Assembly: GCA_026645575.1 (NCBI GenBank)
Contig: JAPKMW010000050.1
Location: 10,804 to 74,803 of the forward strand
Direction: 5' to 3'
DNA length: 64,000 nt
Source: Caldilineaceae bacterium
GTDB lineage: Bacteria; Chloroflexota; Anaerolineae; Caldilineales; Caldilineaceae
Shown: positions 47,345 to 56,063 of the stretch, piece by piece
Layout of the letters: every line of letters begins with the position of its first letter
How positions within the stretch are numbered: position 1 is the first letter of the stretch
The notes under the pieces: model-generated
Told to the model about the DNA's origin: nothing
The model's database searches: none
Seen by the model: only the letters and a program-made list of their open reading frames with translations
Translations under genes and position numbers: made by a program

Positions 47345-49345
47345 ATGGCTGGACCCATTTTTCTGATTGATGAAGATGTTACAACCGTGCCGGGAACAAA
47401 CGGTCATGCCAACGGGACCAATGGTGCGGCGAAGAGCAACGGCGGCAATGACGCCAGTTGCGATATTGCCAGTTCCCTCTTTGAGTTGGATCTGCTGGCC
47501 TACACACGTGATTTTAACGAACGGGTGGTCAGTGCGTATAACGAAGGCGACGATGATCGGCTGCCGGCAGACATTAGCGTGGCCCGGTCGTTGATTCCTG
47601 CCGGCACCGGTGTGCTGCGCGACTTTTCTTACATTGCGCCGGAGATTCCTGAATTTAACCACAATAACTGCGTTGGTTGTATGACCTGTGTCACCGAGTG
47701 TCCCGATACAGCCATTCTGGGCAAAGTGGTTGAGCCGTCGGTGTTGGATCTGGCGCTGCAAAATGAAAACGGTCAGGCCGAATGGCTGCGCCAACAGTGG
47801 GCCATCACCAACAAGTTCTATACCGTGCCGGAGAAGAAAGAAGCGGGCAGCGGTGGTTACTTTGGCATTTTTATCGACCCAACCAAGTGCAAAGGCTGCG
47901 CCGAGTGTGTTCAGGTCTGCGCCGACTTGGGCTATAATGCCTTGAAGATGATCAAAAAGGAAGATGAGACGGTGCCCCAATATGGCAACGCCTTCAACTT
48001 CTTCCGCAGCTTGCCCCACACGCCGGAACGCTTTATCAGCGACCGGGTGCTGGTTGACATGATGCTGGCCGACCGTAGTCTGCTCTATGTCGGTGGCGCC
48101 GGTTCGTGCGCTGGTTGTGGCGAGGCGACTGCACTGCGCATGTGGATGGCTGCGGTCGCCTTCCAATCGGGCAAGGAGAACATCGGCATTATCAACTCTA
48201 CTGGCTGCACCACCGTCTATGGCAGCACCTACCCCTACAACCCGTGGGGCGTCTCCTGGACCAACTCGCTCTTTGAAAATGGCCCGACCGACGCCATGGG
48301 CGTGCGCGCCCGCTGGGATCAACTGGGCTGGCAGAACAAGAAGCTTTGGGTCATCGGCGGCGACGGCGCCATGCTTGACATCGGCTTTGGTGCGTTGAGC
48401 CGCATGTTAGCCAGCGGGATGAACATCAAGGTCTTAGTGTTGGACACGCAAGTTTACTCCAACACGGGCGGTCAATCCTCCACCGGCACCTTCACCGGCC
48501 AGGCGACCAAGATGAGCCCGCATGGCACCACTGAATCGGGCAAATCGGAAGCGCGCAAGGAGATCGCCCAGATTGCCATGATGCACCCGAATGTCTATGT
48601 GGCGCAGACTACGGCGGCGCATATGAACCACTTCTATCGCGTCTGCATGGAAGCCAACGAATACGATGGCCCCGCCTTGATCAGCGTCTTCACCACCTGT
48701 CAGCCCGAACATGGCGTCGGCGATCACGAAGCGGCGCAACGGGCCAAGATGGCGGTCGAAAGTCGTGCTTTCCCACTCTTGGTCTACGATCCCCGCAAGG
48801 GCGAAACCGTGCGCGAACGGCTTGACCTCAAGGGCAACCCCAATATGAATGATGATTGGGCGGTTGACGTGAAGACCAAACAACCGATCACCTTTATCGA
48901 CTTTGCCCGTGGCGAAGGGCGCTTTGTCAAGCACTTTGACAAGCAAGGCAACCCCAGCGAGATGCTCCTCGGCGCCAACAAAGATCGCTTGTCCAACTGG
49001 CGCTTACTACAAGACCTGGCCGGTATTCGCAAGGAAGCCGCCAAACCAACCCCTGCCGCCAAAGCGGCACCCGCCGGCGCGACACCAGTCGCCGCGGCGG
49101 CCCCAGTCACGGGCAGCGGGGCAGATCGCATTGCCCAGGCCAAAGCAATGGCGGCGGCGAAAGCTGGCAAACCAGCCCCGGCAGCGGAAGCACCCGTTGC
49201 GGCGGCGCCAGCACCGGTCGTTGTCGAAAGCGCGCCAGCCACCCAACCCGGCGCTGTCATCGCTGGCAGCAAGGGAGCGGATCGGGTCGCGCAAGCGAAG
49301 GCGTTAGCAGCCAAGAAAAAAGCCGAAGCCGAAGGCAAGGCGTAA
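47345..49345 (+). CDS. Pyruvate:ferredoxin oxidoreductase delta-beta subunit
   Basis: 666 aa. After an Asn/Gly-rich N-terminus, two 4Fe-4S motifs are seen: Cys109, 112, 115, 119 (CVGCMTCVTEC) and Cys182, 185, 188, 192 (CKGCAECVQVC). The thiamine-binding beta part follows: GAGSCAGCGEATALRMW, GIINSTGCTTVYG, VIGGDGAMLDIGFGAL and VYSNTGGQSS. The C-terminal about 100 residues are an Ala/Pro-rich tail with two copies of a basic helix (GADRIAQAKAMAA and GADRVAQAKALAA) not found in standard PFORs. Together with the preceding gene it oxidises pyruvate to acetyl-CoA and CO2, reducing ferredoxin. Confidence 0.92.
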   Translation: MAGPIFLIDEDVTTVPGTNGHANGTNGAAKSNGGNDASCDIASSLFELDLLAYTRDFNERVVSAYNEGDDDRLPADISVARSLIPAGTGVLRDFSYIAPEIPEFNHNNCVGCMTCVTECPDTAILGKVVEPSVLDLALQNENGQAEWLRQQWAITNKFYTVPEKKEAGSGGYFGIFIDPTKCKGCAECVQVCADLGYNALKMIKKEDETVPQYGNAFNFFRSLPHTPERFISDRVLVDMMLADRSLLYVGGAGSCAGCGEATALRMWMAAVAFQSGKENIGIINSTGCTTVYGSTYPYNPWGVSWTNSLFENGPTDAMGVRARWDQLGWQNKKLWVIGGDGAMLDIGFGALSRMLASGMNIKVLVLDTQVYSNTGGQSSTGTFTGQATKMSPHGTTESGKSEARKEIAQIAMMHPNVYVAQTTAAHMNHFYRVCMEANEYDGPALISVFTTCQPEHGVGDHEAAQRAKMAVESRAFPLLVYDPRKGETVRERLDLKGNPNMNDDWAVDVKTKQPITFIDFARGEGRFVKHFDKQGNPSEMLLGANKDRLSNWRLLQDLAGIRKEAAKPTPAAKAAPAGATPVAAAAPVTGSGADRIAQAKAMAAAKAGKPAPAAEAPVAAAPAPVVVESAPATQPGAVIAGSKGADRVAQAKALAAKKKAEAEGKA

Positions 49346-49349
49346 TGCG

Positions 49350-49436
49350 TTTTTCGTCCCGTAGGGACGGCTGAGTTTAGAGCGGGAAACAGACACTCCT
49401 TTCTCCTAAACTCAACCGTCCCTACGGGACGAAAAA
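49350..49436. repeat. Inverted repeat upstream of osmC-like gene
   Basis: Outer arms 49350-49370 and 49416-49436 are perfectly complementary (21 bp) and extend inward for 10 more positions with one mismatch. The arms contain the small palindrome CGTCCCGTAGGGACG. The sequence is related to the element at 50016-50095. Confidence 0.92.
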
Positions 49437-49555
49437 GTAATCTTCCCTGCACTCTGAGAAATCACCCAATTTTCCAATCACCTAAGGTCTACGCTAAAAT
49501 TTAGTTTTTGGTTATCCAATCAAATTTTTAGATAGAAAATACAAAGGAGAGACTC

Positions 49556-49978
49556 ATGGCTGTAAGCACATCCTCGGCAACCTGGCAAGGCACCCTGAAG
49601 GAAGGGGCTGGCACGATGAAGGTGGGCGCCGGTCATTACGAAGGCCCCTTCACCTTTGCTTCCCGCTTTGAGGGGAGCAACAAAGGCACCAACCCGGAAG
49701 AACTGATTGGCGCGGCGCACGCCGGTTGCTATTCCATGTTCCTCTCGGCCTTGATCACCAACAATGGCCAGACCCCGACGCGCGTCCACACTACCGCCAC
49801 CGTCCACTTGGGCGCCGGCCCGGCCATCAGCAAGATCGAACTGAATTGCGAAGCCGAAGTGCCAGGTCTCGACGCAGCCAAGTTTGATGAACTGGCCGCA
49901 CAAGCCAAAGCCAACTGCCCCGTCTCCAAGGCGCTGGCCGGTGTTGGCGAAATTGTCTTGAACGCCAAGTTGGTCTAA
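49556..49978 (+). CDS. OsmC/Ohr-family peroxiredoxin-like protein
   Basis: 140 aa. The two redox cysteines of the family are present: Cys58 in AAHAGCYSMFLS and Cys121 in ANCPVSKAL. The N-terminus (ATWQGTLKEGAGTM) and length match OsmC. These proteins reduce organic hydroperoxides with lipoylated or thiol partners and are commonly induced by osmotic or oxidative stress. AAAGGAG precedes the ATG. It is bracketed by two related inverted repeats (49350-49436 and 50016-50095). Confidence 0.92.
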   Translation: MAVSTSSATWQGTLKEGAGTMKVGAGHYEGPFTFASRFEGSNKGTNPEELIGAAHAGCYSMFLSALITNNGQTPTRVHTTATVHLGAGPAISKIELNCEAEVPGLDAAKFDELAAQAKANCPVSKALAGVGEIVLNAKLV

Positions 49979-50015
49979 CACGGCTGTTTTGTCAGCGAAC
50001 GCTTACTGAATTTGC

Positions 50016-50095
50016 TTGTCCCGTAGGGACGTTTGAATTTAGGGGAAGAGATATGACCATTTCTCCGCCTAAACTCAAACGTCCCTACGGGACAA
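50016..50095. repeat. Inverted repeat downstream of osmC-like gene
   Basis: Arms 50016-50036 and 50075-50095 are perfectly complementary over 21 bp, with weaker pairing continuing inward. It shares the GTCCCGTAGGGACG unit and the AAACTCAA segment with the element at 49350-49436. Confidence 0.92.
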
Positions 50096-50156
50096 ACGCG
50101 CACAAAGCGTTCTTTTCTGTTCATCCATACCCAATGAATCGTAATCGGCGCCACCC

Positions 50157-51365
50157 ATGACCCAGGAACACGCTCAACCGACCGGCCCCCGCTCCACCCA
50201 AACTGTTCACGCCGGCGAACGCCGCTTTCGCGCCCACCATAGCCTGACTGTGCCAATTGTCCAAACATCGGTTTATACCTTTGAAAAGACAGCGGATCTG
50301 CTCAATTATTTTGAAGAGCGCATGTTCTGGGATGAGGTGGAGCGGGAAGAATATGGGCGGTATGGCAATCCCACAATCCGCGCGGTCGAGGCCAAGCTGG
50401 CAGTATTGGATGGGGCGGAAGATGCGGTGTTGGTTAGCAGCGGTATGGCGGCGGTTACGAATACGCTGCTACTGTTATTGAAACAAGGCGATCATCTCAT
50501 CCTCACCCACGATTGTTACCACCAGTCGCGTGACTTTTGCACCAAGTTTTTGCCCAGTTGGGGCGTAGAAAGTACGGTTGTTCCCTGTGGCGACTGTGAT
50601 GCGTTGGAAGCGGCGATTCGTCCCAATACGCGGATGATTTACACCGAATCGCCGACCAATCCGTTTATGCGCTGTGTTGATTATGGGCGCGTAGTGGAGA
50701 TTGCCCGTCGTCACAAGTTGCTGACGGTGGTGGATGCGACCTTTGCCACACCCATTAACTGTCAGCCATTGGCCTATGGCGTCGATCTGGTTATTCACAG
50801 CTTGACCAAATACCTGGGGGGTCACAATGACCTCATGGCTGGAGCGGTCGCCGGCCCAATTCGCTTGACAACCCGCTTGCGTCAAGCACAGGGTATGTTT
50901 GGCAGCATCGCCGATCCGCATGGCGCCTATTTGATGTTGCGCGGCATGAAGACCCTAGCCCTGCGTATGGAGCGACATAATGCCAATGGCTTGGCAGTCG
51001 CCCGCTTTTTGGAGGAACAACCCCAAGTGCGTCGCGTCTGGTATCCGGGGTTGGCAAGCCACCCGGATCACGAGTTAGCCAAGGCAACCATGCGTGGTTT
51101 TGGCGGCGTCGTCAGCTTTGAAATCGATGGCGACGCCGAACGGGCCTACCGCTTTATCGACGCGCTCAAAATCCCCACCATCGGCCCAAGCCTGGGTGGC
51201 GTCGAGAGTATTATCAGTCCTCTGGCGATCATGGGCTACGCCGAGTTGCCCGAAGAAGAACGGCTGGAACTGGGCATTCGTGATGAGTTGGTACGCCTCT
51301 GCCTTGGCATTGAAGAGACAGCCGATCTCATCGCCGATCTGCGACAGGCGTTGGCGCAGATCTAA
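50157..51365 (+). CDS. Cys/Met-metabolism PLP-dependent enzyme (cystathionine gamma-synthase-like)
   Basis: 402 aa. Fold-type I PLP enzyme of the trans-sulfuration group: YGRYGNPT (67-74), [24 protein letters not shown], and the PLP lysine Lys218 in [12 protein letters not shown]. The C-terminal part has [15 protein letters not shown] and [12 protein letters not shown]. Members make or break cystathionine or homocysteine, or cleave methionine. The exact reaction cannot be set from sequence. The start ATG has no strong ribosome-binding site. It stands alone between the hairpins at 50016-50095 and 51397-51440. Confidence 0.9.
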   Translation: MTQEHAQPTGPRSTQTVHAGERRFRAHHSLTVPIVQTSVYTFEKTADLLNYFEERMFWDEVEREEYGRYGNPTIRAVEAKLAVLDGAEDAVLVSSGMAAVTNTLLLLLKQGDHLILTHDCYHQSRDFCTKFLPSWGVESTVVPCGDCDALEAAIRPNTRMIYTESPTNPFMRCVDYGRVVEIARRHKLLTVVDATFATPINCQPLAYGVDLVIHSLTKYLGGHNDLMAGAVAGPIRLTTRLRQAQGMFGSIADPHGAYLMLRGMKTLALRMERHNANGLAVARFLEEQPQVRRVWYPGLASHPDHELAKATMRGFGGVVSFEIDGDAERAYRFIDALKIPTIGPSLGGVESIISPLAIMGYAELPEEERLELGIRDELVRLCLGIEETADLIADLRQALAQI

Positions 51366-51396
51366 TACATAACATGTTTGAATAAGCAATATATTC

Positions 51397-51440
51397 AGGC
51401 ATTACGCAAGATACAACGTTGCCCGTCTTGCGTAATGCCT
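51397..51440. terminator. Perfect 15-bp inverted repeat between convergent genes
   Basis: Arms 51397-51411 and 51426-51440 are exactly complementary around a 14-nt loop. It lies between convergent gene ends, so it is probably a shared terminator, although T-runs are weak. Confidence 0.65.
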
Positions 51441-51500
51441 ATCCTAAAAAGTAGGGGCCGTATTTAGTTTTTGGCGTTTAGCTTGTTCAGGATACAGATG

Positions 51501-52520
51501 CTAGACCGCAACCGTTTCCGACCTACTCCGGACGCGCCGGGCGATTTGATGCCCAAGTTGGAAGAGCCACTCAAAGCCCGCGTTACAGAGCAGAACAGCG
51601 ACAAACGCCAACAAAACCCCGCTATTCCCCAAAGTTGCTTGTTCCTCATAAAGCGTCCAGAGAAATTGACCAATACAAAGCAGCGCAACTAAAAAAAGCG
51701 TTGGTCGCCGTCCCACTTTGGACACAATCAGCGCGCCAAACGGCGCACCTAAGGCCACAATGGGCGCTGCGGCCAGCCAATTCTCGAAAACCCCCGGTTG
51801 TACACCCGTAAACAGGTTCTTTGTAGCAATCCCCACTAATGAATTAAAGGCCATCAGTAAAACCGAGGTGGGAATAGCAATTTTTAGATCAGCGGCACAG
51901 AGCAAGACTAAGATGGTGTAGATCAACATATCAATGCCAACGCCCGTAATCGCAGTAATGGTCGCTCCGCCCAAGAGACCAATGGCCAAACCGGCATTGC
52001 GTTCAAAGCGCTCGTCAGCCTGCGTCTCCCCTTCATTGGCGCAGATGGCATTGAGCCGGTAGAGATGTAGAACGCCAAAGCTGGCCCACAACACGGCAAA
52101 GACCAACTTGATCCAAAGAACAGGCACATAAGGCGCGACAAACAAGATGCCCAAAGGTGTGCCAAACAAGGAACCAATCATCGCCCATTTGAGCATCGTC
52201 CAGGCCAAGGGTTGCCGTCGGCTTAGAATAAAAATGCTGGCGCTGGTCATGCCAATGCTTTGCACAGCAAAACTAAAGTCGCGCCCCAACGTGGCCGGCA
52301 GATCGAAGAGCAAGACCAGGATGGGAAAACCCACCGTTCCACCCCCCATTGGGGTCGAACCAGCCACATAAGAACCAAACGCCATTGCAATTGCAATGCC
52401 ATAATGCTCGGCCAGGGTACGCCAATAATTGCCAGTGATAATGATGAACAACCAGACTGTATAAAAACAAGCTAACCAAACGAAAAAAGGCCATAATTTT
52501 ATTTTAGATAACTGCATCAT
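51501..52520 (-). CDS. TauE/SafE-family membrane permease
   Basis: 339 aa from the ATG at 52520, with AGGATGG upstream. About eight hydrophobic segments are visible (for example FFVWLACFYTVWLFIII, FPILVLLFDLPATLG, LGAPFGALIVSKVG). The GSTPMGGGTVGFPIL loop is typical of TauE/SafE (DUF81) sulfite/organosulfonate exporters. A loop of charged residues (NEGETQADERFERN) separates two halves. The frame is open further upstream, but that part encodes a methyltransferase fragment and is not the same gene. The location near a sulfur-amino-acid enzyme fits sulfur-compound transport, by inference. Confidence 0.85.
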   Translation of the reverse strand: MMQLSKIKLWPFFVWLACFYTVWLFIIITGNYWRTLAEHYGIAIAMAFGSYVAGSTPMGGGTVGFPILVLLFDLPATLGRDFSFAVQSIGMTSASIFILSRRQPLAWTMLKWAMIGSLFGTPLGILFVAPYVPVLWIKLVFAVLWASFGVLHLYRLNAICANEGETQADERFERNAGLAIGLLGGATITAITGVGIDMLIYTILVLLCAADLKIAIPTSVLLMAFNSLVGIATKNLFTGVQPGVFENWLAAAPIVALGAPFGALIVSKVGRRPTLFLVALLCIGQFLWTLYEEQATLGNSGVLLAFVAVLLCNAGFEWLFQLGHQIARRVRSRSETVAV

Positions 52521-52682
52521 TGCTTTGCCATCCTGAATACTAGCGCGATGAAATGTTTTCCAGAATGCGACATAGTATACAAAATATTTTGTAAATCGCC
52601 AAACGAAAACTTCAAAAAAAGTATAGTCAGGATGAGTACATCGGTTTGTCCAGTTTGACGGGGTTGAGCGCGGCGCCCTACT

Positions 52683-52937
52683 GATCCCCATTTTTTCACA
52701 CGCAATCAGGACAGTGCTTGACCCCGCAAAGGGGTCCAACACCAGATGATGCGGTTCAATCTGCCACGCTGCCAGCGTTTGCTCGACCCATTCCGCTGAA
52801 AAGCCAGCCGAGTAGCGAAACCAACGGTGAACCGGCAGGGCCATGTTGTCAACAAAGGTGCCCGAACGCGCAGTCTTGAGATCGACCGGGACGGGAACGG
52901 GTTCTTGGAAAAGCGATAGCTACATTTGCTTGGTCAT
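52683..52937 (-). pseudogene. N-terminal remnant of a DNA methyltransferase
   Basis: ATG at 52937 starts MTKQM, then an in-frame TAG interrupts. Homology-like sequence continues: LSLFQEPVPVPVDLKTARS, GTFVDNMALPVHRWFRY, SAGFSAEWVEQTL and the methyltransferase motif LDPFAGSSTVLIACEKMGI. It then breaks off near 52683. DPFxGSGT is the AdoMet-binding motif of N4/N6 DNA methylases; here one Gly is replaced by Ser (AGSST). The nonsense codon and truncation make it inactive. By chance its frame runs into the TauE gene downstream. Confidence 0.72.
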
Positions 52938-53023
52938 AACATCATTATAGCAGCAAAGGCAAAAATTCGTTGAAACATATAACCTGTTGCAAAGTATCGG
53001 ATCAAGAGCAATCGATGAAGCAG

Positions 53024-53872
53024 TTACACCTCAGCCACCGTCAACGGGCGCGGTTGCTTCCCGTCAATATCGGCAAAACCATAGTCAAGCGCGACCTGGG
53101 CGGCCACTAACACCTGCCCTGACTTGTCGATGATCTTGGGGTCACTTGCCAACGCAGCCACAGCGCGACCGATGAATTGGGGCGATTCGGAGTTGGAGAG
53201 ATCAAACCACTTTGCCGCCACCATCACCCCTTCGGTGCGCACCAGGCCAGGGTAGAGTGAAACAGCGGCAACATTGTGTTCGCGCAGTTCATGGGCCATG
53301 CACGCAGCCATGTGATCATCGGCCAGCTTGGCGACGCTGTAGATGACGCCGCGATCCACCCGTTGGGCTGCGAAAAACGAGATATTGACGATCAATCCGG
53401 ATCGTTGCTGGATCATCAGCGGCGCGGCCAAGGCGCTGGCAACATAGTGCGCCCGCACACCGGCATTGAAACTTTTGTCCCAGCGCTCGATTGGCACTGT
53501 CCAGAAGCCCTTTTCCAACCAATGTTCGGTGCCGTCGTTGAACTGTTCGTAGCCGCCCCAGACGTTGTTGACGAGAATGTCCAGGCGACCTTGCTCTCGT
53601 TGGATCTGACCAAAGAGGGTGCGTACCTCGTCGTCATTACGATGGTCACACGGCACAGGAATACACTGTCCGCCAAGCGCTGCTACCTCTTGCGCCGTTT
53701 GGTAAATGGTACCGGGCAGATTGACAGCAGCTTGACCTTCCGTCACCGTGCGGCCAGTGATATAGACCGTCGCGCCGGCTTCGCCTAGCCCAAGCGCAAT
53801 CCCTCTGCCAACGCCGCGGCTGGCGCCCGTTACTAAGGCGACTTTACCTTGTAGTGAATTTGTCATATCCAT
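53024..53872 (-). CDS. Short-chain dehydrogenase/reductase
   Basis: 282 aa. NAD(P)-binding GASRGVGRG (16-24), NNVWGG in place of the usual NNAG, catalytic Ser165 (NISFF) and YSVAK with Tyr178 and Lys182. The sequence resembles DHRS1-like SDRs. The substrate is unknown. It starts 6 bp after the preceding PNPOx-like gene, so the two are co-transcribed. Confidence 0.9.
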   Translation of the reverse strand: MDMTNSLQGKVALVTGASRGVGRGIALGLGEAGATVYITGRTVTEGQAAVNLPGTIYQTAQEVAALGGQCIPVPCDHRNDDEVRTLFGQIQREQGRLDILVNNVWGGYEQFNDGTEHWLEKGFWTVPIERWDKSFNAGVRAHYVASALAAPLMIQQRSGLIVNISFFAAQRVDRGVIYSVAKLADDHMAACMAHELREHNVAAVSLYPGLVRTEGVMVAAKWFDLSNSESPQFIGRAVAALASDPKIIDKSGQVLVAAQVALDYGFADIDGKQPRPLTVAEV

Positions 53873-53878
53873 CTTCTT

Positions 53879-54379
53879 TCAATTACCGCAAGTAAATACC
53901 CAGCGGGTCATTGTTTCTAAACTCTCACCATCCCACGCCAACACTTTCTGCGGTTGGACGTACCAGTAGGGTGAGCCTTGGTCTACCTGGTATTTTGTTT
54001 GAAATTGCCGATCCAGACGTTGCCACTCGCTGCTGTCGATCGCATCATCGGCAATCATATGCGCCGTGCCTTCGATAATAACGACTTGTTCTGCACTGGG
54101 TAAATGGACAGCAATATGAGGATCACGTATCAGGTGACGCGCCCAGGCAGTCTGCGGGCTGCCTTCAAAATGCAAACGGTTGTGATACCAAAGCCCCCAG
54201 ACCGGTACAGTGTGCGGATGACCAGCTTTGTTGAGCGTGTTGAGCCAGTAATGGCGTGATCGCGCCATTTGATCGGCCACAAACGCCCAGGTCAGGAGAT
54301 GAGCAGGATCTTCTGGCATTTGGTAGCCGGGTACTTTCTTAGCTGGACGCGACCGAGGAATGATAATGTCAGGTAACAT
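53879..54379 (-). CDS. PNPOx-like split-barrel flavin/cofactor protein
   Basis: 166 aa from the ATG at 54379 with GGAGG 8 nt upstream; a GTG at 54394 overlaps that site and is rejected. The split-barrel pattern is seen in LNTLNKAGHPHTVPVWGLWY, RLHFEGSPQTAWARHL and DPHIAVHLPSAEQVVIIEGT. These bind FMN or F420 and reduce small substrates. It is co-transcribed with the downstream SDR, which suggests a joint redox role. Confidence 0.82.
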   Translation of the reverse strand: MLPDIIIPRSRPAKKVPGYQMPEDPAHLLTWAFVADQMARSRHYWLNTLNKAGHPHTVPVWGLWYHNRLHFEGSPQTAWARHLIRDPHIAVHLPSAEQVVIIEGTAHMIADDAIDSSEWQRLDRQFQTKYQVDQGSPYWYVQPQKVLAWDGESLETMTRWVFTCGN

Positions 54380-54481
54380 GGATTTTTCCTCCACAACGAT
54401 TTGTTAGGCGTTGCACGGCTTTTCTGTCCTAAACAGTTTGAGCTGATTGATGTCGCCAGAGGACGCGGAGCGTCCAATCGG

Positions 54482-54506
54482 CGTTCCGCCGGAGACCGGC
54501 GGAACG
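54482..54506. terminator. Hairpin after the sigma-factor gene
   Basis: An 11-bp perfect stem (54482-54492 with 54496-54506) has an AGA loop. A second small stem GGACGC/GCGTCC lies just beyond. Neighbouring positions 54515-54538 are three tandem GTCACCCT-type octamers that overlap the sigma gene's stop codon. Confidence 0.7.
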
Positions 54507-54515
54507 AGCAGGTTG

Positions 54516-56063
54516 TCACCCTGTCACCTTGTCACCCTGTCTGCCGCGCAAGCGCTCTTCCGCCCCACCATCATAGTAATAGGCCGCTTCATCAACCGTG
54601 ACCTGGCTTTTGACGGTCAGGCGGATGGGGGATGGCACTTTCTGGATAATGCCCTTGTCGGCCAGCCATTCGTAGACATTGCTTAGCGGTTGATTTTGCA
54701 CCTGTTTCTGAAAATATTCCTCGATCTCGCCAGCGGTGCGGATGCCTTGCGCTTCTTGCAGATAGTCGAGAATCGGGCTGAAGAGCAGCAGGAAGTTCTG
54801 GTCGAGGTAGCAGTTGATCAGATCGAGCGCCTGTTGGATGGTGATTTCGTCCTTTTTGCCGTGAATCAGGTCGTGATAGATCTGATTAAAAAAGGTGGGG
54901 TTGATCTTCGCCGCCTGCGGGATCACCTCACGCCCGGTGATCTCGCCTTTGAGCAGCACCTCGATCTCGGCCAGATACTTGATGGTGTACATAATCCACA
55001 AGAAACTATACGAAACATCTTTACGCGTTACCAGCCACTTTTCGGCTTTCGCCACAGCCCAGAGAACGCCCGCCCCGGAAACCATCAGGCGCAATTGACG
55101 GTCACGTGTTCCTACGCTCTGCGCGTTATGATAGAGTTCGCGGATCGACTCATCGGTGGTATAGATCAGCGTACTCATCGCAAAGGCCGAGTGCATAAAG
55201 GTGCCTTGTAACGAGCCTTCGATCACTGCTTTGAACTTGCTGCGCGGCACCAGTTCGGCGTGAATATTGATGCCATTTTCTACCAGCGAGAAATGGCGCA
55301 TCGGCTTTTCGTCGCGCCCAACCAGCATGATGTCAATGTCGCTCTTGCGCCAGACTGTGTCGTGGGCCAAACTGCCGTAGAGGATGGCAGCGAGGATGTA
55401 GCGGTCTTGTTTGACTTTGGCAATGAACGAGTCAAGCGCCTGATTGTAGAGCGCCACCGTTTCGGCAAATTGTTCATTGCGCGAGGGGCGCTTCTCCTGG
55501 AGTGTATCGCGTACCATCTCTTCCATTCCTTCTCGTAATTTTTTACGGGCGTCAAAGAGCCGCTTCTTCACTGTCGTCACCGGCACTTCGAGAAAGGCGG
55601 CAATCTCATTTTGCGAATAATCGCTGATATAAAAGAGTGCTGTCACCATGCGTTCATGCTCCGGCAGGGCGCGAATGGCAGCGTAGACCCGGATCTGCCG
55701 TTCGACCTGTTCGTAGGCCAGAAAGGGATCACAGTCGGGCGTCGGCACGTCGAGGATGGCATCCAGAGAGACCAGATCAAGGCGCTTGCCGCGCGTCATG
55801 CGGTTGCATTGCGTCAACACAATGCGCTTGAACCAGCCGGGAAAGGCGTCCGGGGTGCGTAATTGGTCAAGATTACGCCACGCACTGAGAAAGGCTTCCT
55901 GGGCGGCATCCTCGGCCAGGTGAAAGTCGCCCAAGACAGCGTAGGCGCAGCCAAAGGCGAGATCCTGAAAGCGCTGGACAATCTCGGCAAAGGCGACTTG
56001 CTTTTCAGCGCGGGCGCTTCGTTCCGCTGCCGCCCTAGCGATCAACTGGGTAATGTCTTGCAA
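54516..56063 (-). CDS. ECF sigma factor fused to a nucleotidyltransferase domain
   Basis: 515 aa; starts at TTG with GGAGG 9 nt upstream. Residues 27-93 are sigma region 2 (AYAVLGDFHLAEDAAQEAFL, AFPGWFKRIVLTQCNRM). About 125-178 are region 4 (ALPEHERMVTALFYISDYSQ, EIAAFLEVPVTTVKKRLFDA). From about 222, a nucleotidyltransferase pattern appears: ILYGSLAHDTVWRKSDIDIM, with Gly230-Ser231 and metal ligands Asp242 and Asp244. A helical C-terminal half (ending near 500) could be a HEPN-like or substrate-binding region. ECF factors are normally about 190 aa, so 300 extra residues are unusual. No anti-sigma gene is adjacent. The last codons come from a tandem-repeat tract. Confidence 0.88.
   Translation of the reverse strand: MQDITQLIARAAAERSARAEKQVAFAEIVQRFQDLAFGCAYAVLGDFHLAEDAAQEAFLSAWRNLDQLRTPDAFPGWFKRIVLTQCNRMTRGKRLDLVSLDAILDVPTPDCDPFLAYEQVERQIRVYAAIRALPEHERMVTALFYISDYSQNEIAAFLEVPVTTVKKRLFDARKKLREGMEEMVRDTLQEKRPSRNEQFAETVALYNQALDSFIAKVKQDRYILAAILYGSLAHDTVWRKSDIDIMLVGRDEKPMRHFSLVENGINIHAELVPRSKFKAVIEGSLQGTFMHSAFAMSTLIYTTDESIRELYHNAQSVGTRDRQLRLMVSGAGVLWAVAKAEKWLVTRKDVSYSFLWIMYTIKYLAEIEVLLKGEITGREVIPQAAKINPTFFNQIYHDLIHGKKDEITIQQALDLINCYLDQNFLLLFSPILDYLQEAQGIRTAGEIEEYFQKQVQNQPLSNVYEWLADKGIIQKVPSPIRLTVKSQVTVDEAAYYYDGGAEERLRGRQGDKVTG

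Noticed and set aside
45864..48322. Two long minus-strand frames (45864-46847 and 47342-48322)
   Set aside because: Both are antisense to the PFOR genes, which have clear families, catalytic motifs and ribosome-binding sites.
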